A DNA stretch of 64,000 nucleotides from an uncultured Methylocystaceae bacterium (GTDB taxonomy: Bacteria; Pseudomonadota; Alphaproteobacteria; Rhizobiales; Beijerinckiaceae). Below, piece by piece: positions 36,286 to 44,390 of the stretch. The notes beneath the pieces are model-generated. The model was not told where the DNA came from and searched no databases. It saw nothing but the letters and a program-made list of their open reading frames with translations. Position 1 is the first letter of the stretch; the number at the start of each line of letters is the position of its first letter. A program made the translations under genes and the position numbers. The stretch lies in assembly GCA_903870245.1 (NCBI GenBank), contig CAIQCB010000052.1, positions 62,001 to 126,000 of the forward strand. Direction: 5' to 3'.

Positions 36286-36370
36286 CGACGTTCTCCACAG
36301 GCGGGCGCGCCGCCTATTTTATTAAAAACATTATCTAATCGGCCCTGCTTGACGGGCGAGGCCAAAACCT

Positions 36371-36443
36371 GGCCGCCATTGGCGGCCCGCCGTCGTGGGA
36401 CCGCGAAAAGGCATGGCGTCGCCCCTTTTTGGGGAGCGACGCC
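36371..36443 (-). other. two adjacent hairpins upstream of rpmH
   Basis: GGCCGCC-ATT-GGCGGCC (36371-36387) and an 11-bp stem with one bulged base (36415-36425 with 36432-36443, T-rich loop) lie 86-158 bases before the rpmH start. Neither is followed by a T-run on either strand. They could belong to a structured rpmH leader. Confidence 0.45.
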
Positions 36444-36577
36444 GTGCGACGCATATAGGAGAAAGCGCCGTTACAAGTCAATGACGCCTGGACGCTTGGG
36501 CGCAAGATCGTACTGTTACCCGTTAATGGTTACTTCCCCTCAAGTTTGGAAAACGGGTAGATTGAACTTCGTCGACT

Positions 36578-36717
36578 GATTCGTATCGATCGACATCGTA
36601 TCCTTCCCCGGTATCGCCGCCTCTCCGGCGCGCGTCGCGTCAGGTTCCCGAGACAGTCGCATTAATAATTTGGGCGCGACGGCCTCGCTGGTGAACCTTT
36701 GTTAACCATTAGCGCTT
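36578..36717 (+). promoter_or_regulatory. ctrA upstream region: GANTC site and CtrA half-site
   Basis: A GATTC (GANTC, CcrM methylation type) lies at 36578-36582, and TTAACCAT, the CtrA half-site form, at 36702-36709, about 125 bases before ctrA. In Caulobacter ctrA is controlled both by CcrM methylation and by CtrA itself. The -10/-35 elements are not obvious; an AT-rich block (ATAATATTATTGTA) stands at 36791-36804. Confidence 0.5.
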
Positions 36718-36832
36718 ACCTTTCGTTCAGCTCGGGAAGGGTCGCGTCATCCGCTGGCCGCCAACCGCGCGGCCGTGTGGATGAGAACGACATAATATTA
36801 TTGTATTTACTGGAGCTCGTCGGGGAACCAAC

Positions 36833-37534
36833 ATGCGCGTTTTATTGATCGAAGACGACAGCGCGACCGCTCAAAGCATCGAGCTCATGCTTAAGTCCGA
36901 GAATTTCAATGTCTACACCACCGATCTTGGTGAGGAAGGCATCGATCTCGGAAAACTTTACGATTATGACATCATCCTGCTGGACCTGAACCTGCCGGAC
37001 ATGTCCGGATACGAGGTGCTGCGCACGCTGCGCGTGGCGAAGGTCAAAACGCCGATCCTTATCCTCTCAGGGCTTGCCGGCATCGAGGACAAGGTCAAGG
37101 GGCTCGGCTTCGGCGCAGACGATTACTTGACCAAGCCCTTCCACAAGGACGAATTGGTCGCCCGCATTCACGCCATTGTTCGCCGGTCGAAGGGGCATGC
37201 GCAGTCAGTGATTGCAACCGGCGATCTGATCGTCAATCTCGATCAGAAAACCGTCGAGGTGAGCGGCGCCCGCGTGCATCTGACCGGCAAAGAATACCAA
37301 ATGCTGGAGCTCCTCTCCCTGCGCAAGGGCACGACCCTCACCAAGGAAATGTTTCTTAATCATCTCTATGGCGGCATGGACGAGCCAGAGCTCAAGATCA
37401 TCGACGTGTTTATCTGTAAGCTGCGGAAAAAACTCGCCAACGCCAGCGAAGGCCGCAATTACATCGAAACGGTTTGGGGACGCGGCTACGTGCTGCGCGA
37501 GCCCAGCGAGACCGAAGAGCGCATTACGGCCTAG
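36833..37534 (+). CDS. ctrA: cell-cycle response regulator CtrA
   Basis: 233 residues. The receiver domain (1-120) has the acidic pocket EDD at 7-9, phospho-acceptor D51 in [12 protein letters not shown], and K in LTKPFHKDE; the OmpR-type winged helix (about 130-225) includes [19 protein letters not shown], split [12 protein letters not shown] / LLSLRKG, and FICKLRKKL, all as in known CtrA. It is the master regulator of division, DNA methylation, pili and motility in alphaproteobacteria, phosphorylated via CckA-ChpT. Here chpT lies convergently 190 bases downstream. Confidence 0.98.
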   Translation: MRVLLIEDDSATAQSIELMLKSENFNVYTTDLGEEGIDLGKLYDYDIILLDLNLPDMSGYEVLRTLRVAKVKTPILILSGLAGIEDKVKGLGFGADDYLTKPFHKDELVARIHAIVRRSKGHAQSVIATGDLIVNLDQKTVEVSGARVHLTGKEYQMLELLSLRKGTTLTKEMFLNHLYGGMDEPELKIIDVFICKLRKKLANASEGRNYIETVWGRGYVLREPSETEERITA

Positions 37535-37601
37535 AAGCGGCCTAATTCCCGCCCGATTGCCGGCGCAAGTCTTCAGGGACAACAACAAGTTTGGACAACA
37601 G

Positions 37602-37632
37602 AAGCTCCGGCTCACGAGCCGGAGCTTTTTTA
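37602..37632 (+). terminator. rho-independent terminator after ctrA
   Basis: An 11-bp perfect stem AAGCTCCGGCT/AGCCGGAGCTT (37602-37612, 37617-37627) with a four-base loop is followed by TTTTTATTTTT. It lies 68 bases after the ctrA stop. Confidence 0.93.
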
Positions 37633-37725
37633 TTTTTCCTCAGCGGCCGGAAAACGGCGTCCCGCAAAATATCGGTCGGAACGCCATCCTGACCCGCCCC
37701 CGGCAGGAAAACGCAGGATTCTTGC

Positions 37726-38457
37726 TCAGGCGACCGCATTCCGGGGCGCATCGGCAGATTCTGCGCTGACCGACCCGGCGACGACGGCGGGCGTGTTCGC
37801 ATTTTCTGCGATCTCGGCTGGACGCGCCTCAAAGACCACGAGATCCGCCTCGCAGGAAACCCCAAGATCAAGACCACAGGCCCTCGCGACGAGACCGGTG
37901 TAGTAGGCCTGAATGGCCCGGGCGTCGACGGCGCCCTCTTCCGTCTCGCCACCGAGCAAGGCCGGGGTTACGGCAGCCAGGCGGGCGTTGGCGCCCCGCG
38001 CCTCGACCCGGAATGCGACTTTCTCCTCCTCGCCGGTCGAGGCGACGGCGATGACGCCGCCACGTGGAATTGTCGCATCGGCGAGCAGGCAAAGATTGAG
38101 CAGAACCTTCACCTTGTTTTTGGACATCAGCACACGCGGCACGCTCCAGTTCAGCCTCGTACGCTCGTCGGCCAGCAACTGACGCGTGACCACCTCAGCG
38201 TCGCCGGTATCGATCAAGGCGCCTCTGGAGCCGGCCGCTCCGAAGGCCAGACGGCAAAATTGCAGACGTGAACTGGCTTCGTTAGCGCTGGATTTAATCA
38301 GCGCCAGCGCATGCCCTCGCATCTCGGGATCGTTTTCTTCCTCGAGAACCTCAAGTCCATTGACGATGGCGCCGACCGGAGAAATCACATCGTGACAAAC
38401 ACGCGAGGACAGCAACGCCGCAAGATCGAGCGCGTCGAGCGAATACTGGGTCATCAA
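37726..38457 (-). CDS. chpT: histidine phosphotransferase ChpT
   Basis: 243 residues. The phospho-accepting His is H22 in SSRVCHDVISPVGAI, in a long helical hairpin; the C-terminal half is the degenerate GHKL-like fold of ChpT. It relays phosphate from CckA to CtrA and CpdR. It converges on ctrA, so receiver and phosphodonor genes are direct neighbours. The tail (after about 220) is Ala-rich and variable. Confidence 0.93.
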   Translation of the reverse strand: MMTQYSLDALDLAALLSSRVCHDVISPVGAIVNGLEVLEEENDPEMRGHALALIKSSANEASSRLQFCRLAFGAAGSRGALIDTGDAEVVTRQLLADERTRLNWSVPRVLMSKNKVKVLLNLCLLADATIPRGGVIAVASTGEEEKVAFRVEARGANARLAAVTPALLGGETEEGAVDARAIQAYYTGLVARACGLDLGVSCEADLVVFEARPAEIAENANTPAVVAGSVSAESADAPRNAVA

Positions 38458-38500
38458 GCCACCTCGGAGACGGCCGCGCCCTGCGCGGCCAATTGCGTGT

Positions 38501-38557
38501 TAACGCCTGACAATTGCAGTCGACTCGGTTGAAACGTGCTGACGCGGCGCGCGAATC
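38501..38557 (-). promoter_or_regulatory. candidate cell-cycle control sites upstream of chpT
   Basis: A TTAACG half-site (38501-38506) and two GANTC sites (GACTC 38522-38526, GAATC 38553-38557) stand 45-100 bases upstream of the chpT start. The combination mirrors that upstream of ctrA. GANTC sites can occur by chance. Confidence 0.35.
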
Positions 38558-38652
38558 ACTGCAAGGTTCTGACGCAGAGGGTAGTGGCGACCGCATGAAA
38601 TGCAACGCGCAGTCGTCAAAGGCTACAAGAACCCTTCAAAGGATAAAAAAAC

Positions 38653-39492
38653 ATTACCAATTCCGCGCTTTCTGACCACGAACGGAATTCTCTCGCCCGT
38701 CTGTTTGCGAGTCTGGCGATTGAGGCCGGGGCCATCGCCATCGATATTCTGGCGCGTCCGGAGATCCAGTCGCACATAAAATCCGACCAGTCTCCGGTCA
38801 GCGAGGCGGACGAGCGGATCGAAGCTTTCTTGATGCGGGCGCTGGAGCGCGAACTTCCAGGCGTGCCCTCGATCGCCGAGGAAGCCGCCGCGCGAGGCGA
38901 AACGCCGCCCCTCACAGACGCCTTTCTGCTGATCGACCCGATCGACGGCACCCGGGAATTCATCGGCCGCAGCCCCGAGTTTACCGTCAATGTGGCGCTG
39001 GTCGACAGGCTCCAACCGGTCGCCGGCGCCATTTACGCCCCCGTCGGGGCCCGGGTCTGGTTCGCCGGCGCTCAGGGCTTCACGACCAAAGCGGCGGCGG
39101 GCGGAACATTGCCTGGCTCGCAGGACTGGGGCGCGCTTGGCGTTCGGCCCCGCCCTGCCGGCGGGCTGACGGCGCTTCTTTCCAAGTCGCATCTTGACGA
39201 AAACACCGTCGCCTTGCTGAATTCCTTGCCGATCCGGGAAGGCAGGGCGATGGGCTCATCGCTGAAATTTTGCGTCATCGCGCAAGGCAGAGCCGACATC
39301 TATCCCCGCTTCGGACGAACTATGGAATGGGATACGGCGGCGGGGGACGCCATTTTGCGCGCAGCGGGAGGCGCTGTGTTAACCCCGGCAGGCGCGCCGC
39401 TCGTCTACGGGAAGGCGGAAGGTTTTTATCGCAACGGTCCTTTTATCGCTTGGGGGGATGCGCAACCGGCGGACGACGCAACGTTAAATTAA
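38653..39492 (+). CDS. cysQ: 3'(2'),5'-bisphosphate nucleotidase CysQ, non-ATG start
   Basis: 279 residues if it starts at ATT 38653. The inositol-monophosphatase-fold motifs are present: SPVSEADERIEAFL, PSIAEEAA and LLIDPIDGTREFIG (metal-binding Asp residues), and WDTAAGDAIL near the C-terminus. It hydrolyses PAP/PAPS. In-frame ATG, GTG or TTG are absent between the TAA at 38644-38646 and about 38827; a start at ATG 38830 would remove conserved N-terminal residues. AAAGGA (38638-38643) lies nine bases before ATT 38653; CTG at 38701 is a weaker choice. Confidence 0.9.
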   Translation: MTNSALSDHERNSLARLFASLAIEAGAIAIDILARPEIQSHIKSDQSPVSEADERIEAFLMRALERELPGVPSIAEEAAARGETPPLTDAFLLIDPIDGTREFIGRSPEFTVNVALVDRLQPVAGAIYAPVGARVWFAGAQGFTTKAAAGGTLPGSQDWGALGVRPRPAGGLTALLSKSHLDENTVALLNSLPIREGRAMGSSLKFCVIAQGRADIYPRFGRTMEWDTAAGDAILRAAGGAVLTPAGAPLVYGKAEGFYRNGPFIAWGDAQPADDATLN

Positions 39493-39603
39493 CCGCCGCG
39501 CGCGAAATTACGCTTTGTGCGGAAGTCTCCTCGTCTGAACAGGGATTTCGCGCGCCGGCGCTGTCGAACCGCCAACGACAGGCCGCGTATCGGAGTCAGC
39601 GTC

Positions 39604-40203
39604 ATGAGCGTATCGAAGCCTTCAGCTATCCTGTCCCGCCGCGACATCTTTAGCCTCGCCGCCGGCGCCGCTGGCGCTGGCGCGCTCCCGGCGCCTTTCG
39701 CCCGCGCCGATGTTCGCCCGGAAGCTTTTTCCAGCGATGAAATCGTCGACAACGGCCACCGCTTTTTTGGCTCGATCGCGCGCGGACTCGCGGAGGGCGT
39801 GGAAAGCGCCAATCGTCGATGGGGAAAACCCAACGCCTACATTCTGGGTCAGGAAGGCAGCGGAGCCTTCGTCGGCGGATTGCGCTATGGCGAAGGCACG
39901 ATGTACACGCGCAACGCCGGCAAGCGACCGGTATTCTGGCAAGGACCGTCCATTGGCCTCGACGCCGGCATGGATGGCGACCGCACCATGATGCTGGTCT
40001 ACAACCTGCCTGCGGTCGAAAGCATTTACCGCCGTTATTCCGGCGTCGACGGCTCCGCCTATCTGATCGGCGGGCTGGGATTCACCGCGCTGAATAACAA
40101 TGAAGTTGTGGTTATTCCGGTTCGCAGCGGCGTCGGAGCCAGAATTGGAATGAACCTCGGCTATCTGAAATTCACGACGGAAAAGACCTGGAATCCTTTC
40201 TAG
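39604..40203 (+). CDS. eipA: EipA-type DUF1134 envelope protein
   Basis: 199 residues. The N-terminus (SRRDIFSLAAGAAGAGALP) resembles a twin-arginine/Sec signal; the DUF1134 domain follows with SANRRWGKPNAYILGQEGSG (split SANRRWGKPN / AYILGQEGSG), VYNLPAVESIYRR and FTALNNNEVVVIPVRSGVG. EipA is a small periplasmic beta-barrel needed for envelope integrity in Brucella, where CtrA controls it (established). Here TTAAATTAACC at 39484-39494, about 110 bases upstream, offers CtrA half-sites but also overlaps the cysQ stop. Confidence 0.9.
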   Translation: MSVSKPSAILSRRDIFSLAAGAAGAGALPAPFARADVRPEAFSSDEIVDNGHRFFGSIARGLAEGVESANRRWGKPNAYILGQEGSGAFVGGLRYGEGTMYTRNAGKRPVFWQGPSIGLDAGMDGDRTMMLVYNLPAVESIYRRYSGVDGSAYLIGGLGFTALNNNEVVVIPVRSGVGARIGMNLGYLKFTTEKTWNPF

Positions 40204-40511
40204 ATGTGAGAATTCCGCCGAAGGGGGAAAGCGGTTTGGCGAAAGGCGTCGCGACATAACCCGCGACAGAACCAAAGAGCAGAGCCCTTCAAGATTCAAT
40301 AAGATCGGGCAGCGCGCCCAGCCTGTCGCGCGCTCCCCTGGAAAAGCTGAAATCCTTCGCAACACCAGAGACATCACCCCGGGCGTCGCAATCGGGGCGA
40401 CGGCGTCACAGGCGCGCCTTGTTTTTGATTTCAGGACAAATTCATGCGACAGTGACGAACGCGTCGAGACTGCCAGCGTCCCTCAATCACGGGACTGGAG
40501 AGACAGGCAAC
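40204..40511. other. 308-base interval, no gene seen
   Basis: Between eipA and the coiled-coil gene. It contains a GATTC site and mixed-composition sequence but no hairpin terminator or credible small ORF. Confidence 0.5.
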
Positions 40512-41549
40512 GTGATCGAACAGGCGATGTATTTTGCGCTCGGCTTTCTGGTCGCAGCGCTTTTGGCTCTGATGTTGCTCCCCGCTTTCTGGCGCCGGGC
40601 GATGCGGCTGTCGATGCGGCGGCTTCAAATGCTCGCGCCGATGTCGATGGAGGAGGTCATCGCCGAACGGGATCTGTTGCGCGCCGAATTCGCTGTTCGC
40701 GAGCGCCGCCTCGAACAGGAAATGGAGGCGCTTCAGGCTGCCCGCGCTCAGGACATGGCGACGACGGGACGATACGCCGGAAAGGTCGCCGAAGCGGGCG
40801 ATTGGCTGAAGAAAGCCGAGACCCTGCATCGCGACATGCAGGCGCGGATCGATGAAGCGTTAAACACTGTAGCGGAGCGCACAGAACTGTTACGGTCGAC
40901 GGAACTGGCGCTTCACGAAATGACCGAACGCGCCGAACGCGGAGTCGCAAGACTGCGGCTGCTCGAACAGGACAAGGAGCAGCTCGGTCGCGAGACGGAA
41001 GTCGTGCATACGCGCGTCGCGGCGCATGAAGCCCGCATCGGCGCCATGCATGAAGAGAATATGCGTCTGGAGCAGGAAACCGAGAGGCTTCGCGCTGATT
41101 ACGAGCGCAGCGCTGCGGCGGCGGCTCGCGTTGTCGCGCTTGAGGAAGAGCTGGTCCGGCACAAGGCGGACAACGCCGCTCTGACGCAGCAACTCTCCCT
41201 TCTGGACTCCGATCGTCGTGAATTACAAAAAGCGCTCGACGACGCCCGCGCCGGAGCGACCGATGCGCGACGGCGTTTCGAAGACGAAATCTCGCGGCTT
41301 GAGTTGGCTTGCGCAGAAGCGCGGGCCGAATCCGGCGAAACGGCTAACCGTCTCGAAGCCGCCCGCACCGACGTCGCCATGCTTAATGGCGCTCTTGAGG
41401 CTCTACGCGCCGAGCAAGCCCGGCGGCGCGCAACAGGCGGGAATGCGAGCGGGACTGATCCGGATATCGCCGCCTTGCGGGAAGACATCGCGGCCTTCGG
41501 CGATCGCGTCCTGGCGACGGAGAAAACCTTCGAACAGGCGGGCGGTTAG
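40512..41549 (+). CDS. membrane-anchored coiled-coil protein
   Basis: 345 residues from GTG 40512, with GGAGAG eight bases upstream; ATG 40527 is an alternative. One N-terminal membrane helix (YFALGFLVAALLALMLLPAFW) and a basic stop-transfer RRAMRLSMRRLQ are followed by an almost continuous alpha-helical coiled coil (about 60-330), rich in Glu, Arg, Ala and Leu heptads. Similar proteins with the same anchor occur in Bradyrhizobium and relatives, without known function. A cytoplasmic filament or scaffold role is only a guess. Confidence 0.85.
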   Translation: MIEQAMYFALGFLVAALLALMLLPAFWRRAMRLSMRRLQMLAPMSMEEVIAERDLLRAEFAVRERRLEQEMEALQAARAQDMATTGRYAGKVAEAGDWLKKAETLHRDMQARIDEALNTVAERTELLRSTELALHEMTERAERGVARLRLLEQDKEQLGRETEVVHTRVAAHEARIGAMHEENMRLEQETERLRADYERSAAAAARVVALEEELVRHKADNAALTQQLSLLDSDRRELQKALDDARAGATDARRRFEDEISRLELACAEARAESGETANRLEAARTDVAMLNGALEALRAEQARRRATGGNASGTDPDIAALREDIAAFGDRVLATEKTFEQAGG

Positions 41550-41593
41550 GCGTTCTGATCAACTGGCGACATATCCCACGAAAAGAGGTTACC

Positions 41594-41878
41594 TTGCTCT
41601 TCGCCGCACTCTGCTACGATAAACCCGGCGCGCTCGATCTTCGACTCGCGACACGTTCAGAACATCTGGCCTTTCTGGAGAAACACGCTGAGGCGGTGAA
41701 GCTTGGCGGTCCTTTTCTCGATGCGGCGGAAAAGCCCAACGGCTCGCTTTTGATCATCGACTGCGTCGACGAGGCGGCGGCGCGCGCGCTGTTGTCGGAA
41801 GACCCTTATGCGAAAGCCGGCCTGTTCGAGCGCATCGAACTGCGCCCCTGGAGACATGTGGTCGGAGCGAAATTGTGA
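41594..41878 (+). CDS. YciI-like protein
   Basis: 94 residues from a TTG (41594) six bases after AGAGG. The YciI ferredoxin-like fold shows as HLAFLEKHAEAVKLGGPFLD and SEDPYAKAGLFERIELRPW (split SEDPYAKAGLFE / RIELRPW). Enzymatic roles of the family are varied and mostly unknown. The stop overlaps the EVE-protein ATG (TGATG), so the two are co-expressed. Confidence 0.9.
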   Translation: MLFAALCYDKPGALDLRLATRSEHLAFLEKHAEAVKLGGPFLDAAEKPNGSLLIIDCVDEAAARALLSEDPYAKAGLFERIELRPWRHVVGAKL

Positions 41879-42294
41879 TGGCCTACTGGCTGTTCAAAAG
41901 CGAACCCGCGACATGGTCATGGTTGCAGCAGGTCGACGCCGGCGCCAAAGGCACATTCTGGAACGGAGTGCGCAATCACCTCGCTAAAAAACACATGATG
42001 GCGATGCAGAAAGGCGACAGGGGTTTCTTCTATCACTCCAACGAGGAACGGGCGATCGTCGGGATCGTCGAAGTCATCAAGACCTATTACCCCGATCACA
42101 CCGACGAGACCGGCAAGTTCGGCATGGTCGACATCAAGGCGGTCAAACCGCTCAAAGCCGTGACTCTCGCACAGATAAAGAACGAACCAAGGCTCAAAGA
42201 TATGGCGCTGGTCAATAACTCGCGCCTGTCCGTCCAGCCGGTGACTGAAGCGGAATGGCGCATTGTGATGGAGATGGCGGGAGAAAAGGCCTGA
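41878..42294 (+). CDS. EVE domain protein
   Basis: 138 residues. YWLFKSEPATWSW at the start and FWNGVRNHLAKKHM are hallmarks of the EVE fold, a PUA-like reader domain that can bind modified bases. GDRGFFYHSNEERAIVGI is typical. It is coupled to the YciI gene. The housekeeping role in alphaproteobacteria is not established; restriction-linked EVE proteins are usually fused to nucleases, which this is not. Confidence 0.93.
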   Translation: MAYWLFKSEPATWSWLQQVDAGAKGTFWNGVRNHLAKKHMMAMQKGDRGFFYHSNEERAIVGIVEVIKTYYPDHTDETGKFGMVDIKAVKPLKAVTLAQIKNEPRLKDMALVNNSRLSVQPVTEAEWRIVMEMAGEKA

Positions 42295-42367
42295 CCCGGC
42301 TGTAGTCCGGCCTGAAAATAGGGGCGTGCGGCGACGGATGCGTCCTTACGAATTTCCGCAGCGGACA

Positions 42368-42661
42368 TTAACGTCCGCGTCCGCTCATATTCAGCAATCG
42401 CAGCACAAACCACGCCGGCACGACGAAGACGGCGCCCGCCAGCACATAGGTCGCAAGCTCCCGCACCGCGCCGAAGCCAAGCTGATAGATGCGCTCAAAA
42501 AACGCCTGAACCCCGCGCAGGACGTCCATCGGCCGCAGATCGAGCCACATCAGCAAAGCGCCAACCACTAGCGAAACGAAAAACAGCCGCGTGGCGACGG
42601 AGATCGGCGAGCCGCCCAGAAAATTTTCGAGGGCGTTGTTGCGTGATGACATCGGGTTCAC
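42368..42661 (-). CDS. small two-helix membrane protein (DUF6460-like)
   Basis: 97 residues. ENFLGGSPISVATRLFF leads into a first helix (FVSLVVGALLMWL), then a loop, then a second helix (LAGAVFVVPAWFVLRLL). The FLGGSP start and the FERIYQLGFGAV segment match a small Hyphomicrobiales membrane family that I recall as DUF6460. Function unknown. Convergent with the EVE gene. Confidence 0.75.
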   Translation of the reverse strand: MNPMSSRNNALENFLGGSPISVATRLFFVSLVVGALLMWLDLRPMDVLRGVQAFFERIYQLGFGAVRELATYVLAGAVFVVPAWFVLRLLNMSGRGR

Positions 42662-43061
42662 TTTCCTTTCCTCGGCGGTCTGCGGCGGGTCGTGACGCGG
42701 GCGCTTGCAAACGACGGGAGTCTCTCCGCGTGCTTACGATGCTTTTCTTATCCTGCCGCGCCGCAACGGCCAAAGCGGCCGACCGGGGCGTGACCCGGAA
42801 ATGGCCGCAACGATGCGAGGGTTCAAGACCGGAGACTGACAGGGAACTTGGCATGGAACGTGGCACGGAACGTGGCATGGAACTTGGCATGCGCCTTGGC
42901 TGGATTGAGCCCGCAGCGCGCCCCCGGACGGCTCATGAAACCCCGGCGAGGGTTTTCCAACCGCCCGCCATGGCGCCACTGGGTTCGCAACCATGGCGAG
43001 AAGGGTTTGTCAAAAAAATCAATAAAGCGGGGAAAGAGATTAACCCTCAACCCCCGAGCAC
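42662..43061. other. 400-base interval containing a 12-bp minisatellite
   Basis: No credible gene. A plus-strand frame of 159 codons spans it but owes its openness to the repeat at 42844-42891 and lacks a motif. It holds the promoter side of the small membrane protein and the tail of the FTR1 gene. Confidence 0.55.
42844..42891 (+). repeat. 12-bp tandem repeat, four copies
   Basis: Four consecutive copies of GAACKTGGCAYG (K = T or G, Y = T or C), with a diverged fifth (CGCCTTGGC). Because the period is divisible by three, all six frames stay open, which explains several spurious ORFs here. Confidence 0.92.
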
Positions 43062-43889
43062 TCAGGCTGCCACGCGCGCCGGCGTCGACGAAGTCGGCGT
43101 AAGAAGTTTCGTCGCGCCATAAATCACGACAAGCGTCATAAACCAGGCGAGGACCTGCATCCCCGAGGGCTGGTCGGCGTAACCAATCAATGTGTGCAGC
43201 ACGCGGCCGGGAATACTCTTGTCCGACAATAGCCAGGAGCTGTCCCAAAGCGTATCGGAGAGCGCAGTAATGACGCCAGCCTGTTGCAGGAAGCCGACGC
43301 ATTGGGCGGCGAGTCCGGCGGCGAGCAGTGTGATCAGCGACGTCGTCACGGCGAAGAGATGCCTGGGCGGTATGTTGACAAGACCATAGAAGGTCGCAAG
43401 GCTCGTTGCGCCGCCCAGAACCAGCCCCATCAAGCCGCCGAAAAACACGTCGAAGCCGGTTTCTCCAGAGGCGAGCACGCCATACAAGAAGAGCGCGACC
43501 TCGGCGCCCTCGCGTAAAATGGCGAGGCCGACGACGCTCGCCAAGGCAAACAACGTGCTCTCTCCCGCAGCCACCGACTTTCCGACGGCCGATAGTTCCT
43601 GCGCCATTTCCCGGCCATGACGGGCCATCCAGATATTGTGCCAGGCGAGCATGCCGACCGCGAGCGCCAGCACGGCCGCGTTGAACAGCTCCTGTCCGTT
43701 GCCGGCGTAAGCGCGCGATAGTCGATCCGCGAAGGCTGCGACGACCAGGGCGCCGGCTGCGCCGGTCGCGACGCCGCCCAGAACATAGCGGCCGGCGAGA
43801 GGAACGCCGCGCGTGACCGCCAGCACGATGCCGACGATCAGACCCGCCTCAATGGCCTCACGAAAAACGATGATCAACGCGCCGAGCAT
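43062..43889 (-). CDS. FTR1-family iron permease
   Basis: 275 residues, seven membrane segments. The two iron-binding REXXE motifs are REAIEAG (10-16, REAIE) and REGAEVALFLYG (126-, REGAE). FTR1/EfeU-type permeases take iron across the inner membrane. The cupredoxin gene lies 13 bases upstream in the same operon. The peroxidase EfeB and a P19 partner are absent here, so this is a minimal two-gene form. Confidence 0.93.
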   Translation of the reverse strand: MLGALIIVFREAIEAGLIVGIVLAVTRGVPLAGRYVLGGVATGAAGALVVAAFADRLSRAYAGNGQELFNAAVLALAVGMLAWHNIWMARHGREMAQELSAVGKSVAAGESTLFALASVVGLAILREGAEVALFLYGVLASGETGFDVFFGGLMGLVLGGATSLATFYGLVNIPPRHLFAVTTSLITLLAAGLAAQCVGFLQQAGVITALSDTLWDSSWLLSDKSIPGRVLHTLIGYADQPSGMQVLAWFMTLVVIYGATKLLTPTSSTPARVAA

Positions 43890-43902
43890 GTGGACTCCGT
43901 TG

Positions 43903-44235
43903 TTACTCGACGACGATCTCGCCCCGGGCGGTGTCCTCGTGGAATTCTCCGAAGAATTTATAGCGGCCGGGTTTGAGCGGCCGTAGGGTGAAACTCGCCT
44001 CGCTGTTAGGCGGCACGATTTTTTCTATTCTCAGCGGCTTGCTCTCGAATTCCTCAGGGGTCGGGTCGAGATTTTTTACAACCAGCGTCGCCGCCTTATC
44101 GGCCGGGATGCGCAGTTCGGCAGGGTCGAATTTGTGATCCTTGATCGTCAATGAAAGGGAGTCCTGCGCGAGCGCAGCGCCAGGAATGATTGCCCCGGCG
44201 ATCAACGCCAGCGCCATTGATTTGATGTTTGTCAT
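43903..44235 (-). CDS. periplasmic cupredoxin-domain protein paired with FTR1
   Basis: 110 residues: a signal peptide (ALALIAGAIIPGAALA) then a single cupredoxin-like domain (SLTIKDHKFDPAELRIPAD ... FFGEFHEDTARGEIVVE). Classical blue-copper ligands are incomplete: there is no Cys in the mature part, only His at two positions. This resembles the EfeO N-terminal-type cupredoxin that helps oxidise or deliver iron to FTR1. The promoter side carries an 18-bp repeat (44264-44308). Confidence 0.88.
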   Translation of the reverse strand: MTNIKSMALALIAGAIIPGAALAQDSLSLTIKDHKFDPAELRIPADKAATLVVKNLDPTPEEFESKPLRIEKIVPPNSEASFTLRPLKPGRYKFFGEFHEDTARGEIVVE

Positions 44236-44263
44236 TTTACGATCACCATGCGCGCGCCAGTTT

Positions 44264-44308
44264 CGGGAATCACGCCAAGAGCGGGAATCACGCCAAGAGC
44301 GGGAATCA
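44264..44308 (-). repeat. 18-bp tandem repeat upstream of the iron-uptake operon
   Basis: CGGGAATCACGCCAAGAG at 44264-44281 and 44282-44299, then a half copy to 44308; the array begins 29 bases before the cupredoxin start. It could alter promoter spacing or hold repeated protein-binding sites; neither is shown. Confidence 0.92.
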
Positions 44309-44390
44309 TCCTCATTGATCTAGTGAACCAACCCGACGAATTCAAAGCCGCGACAACTGGATCATTTCCAGCCTGGCCGGCCGGAACCGT

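Noticed and set aside
36286-36832. Possible replication origin near rpmH/ctrA
   Set aside because: rpmH neighbours oriC in some bacteria, but only one or two loose DnaA-box-like 9-mers are present (for example near 36775) and neither dnaA nor hemE is near. It is better read as promoter DNA of ctrA and rpmH.
41878-42294. EVE protein as part of a defence system
   Set aside because: It is a stand-alone domain coupled to YciI beside housekeeping genes; no restriction enzyme or nuclease is near.
42643-43122. 159-codon plus frame with a repeated E-x-G-M motif
   Set aside because: Openness is caused by the 12-bp repeat; no ribosome-binding site and no homology recognised. Antisense frames across the repeat are equally open.
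42844-44308. CRISPR-like array
   Set aside because: The 12-bp and 18-bp units are direct tandem repeats without spacers, and no cas gene is near.
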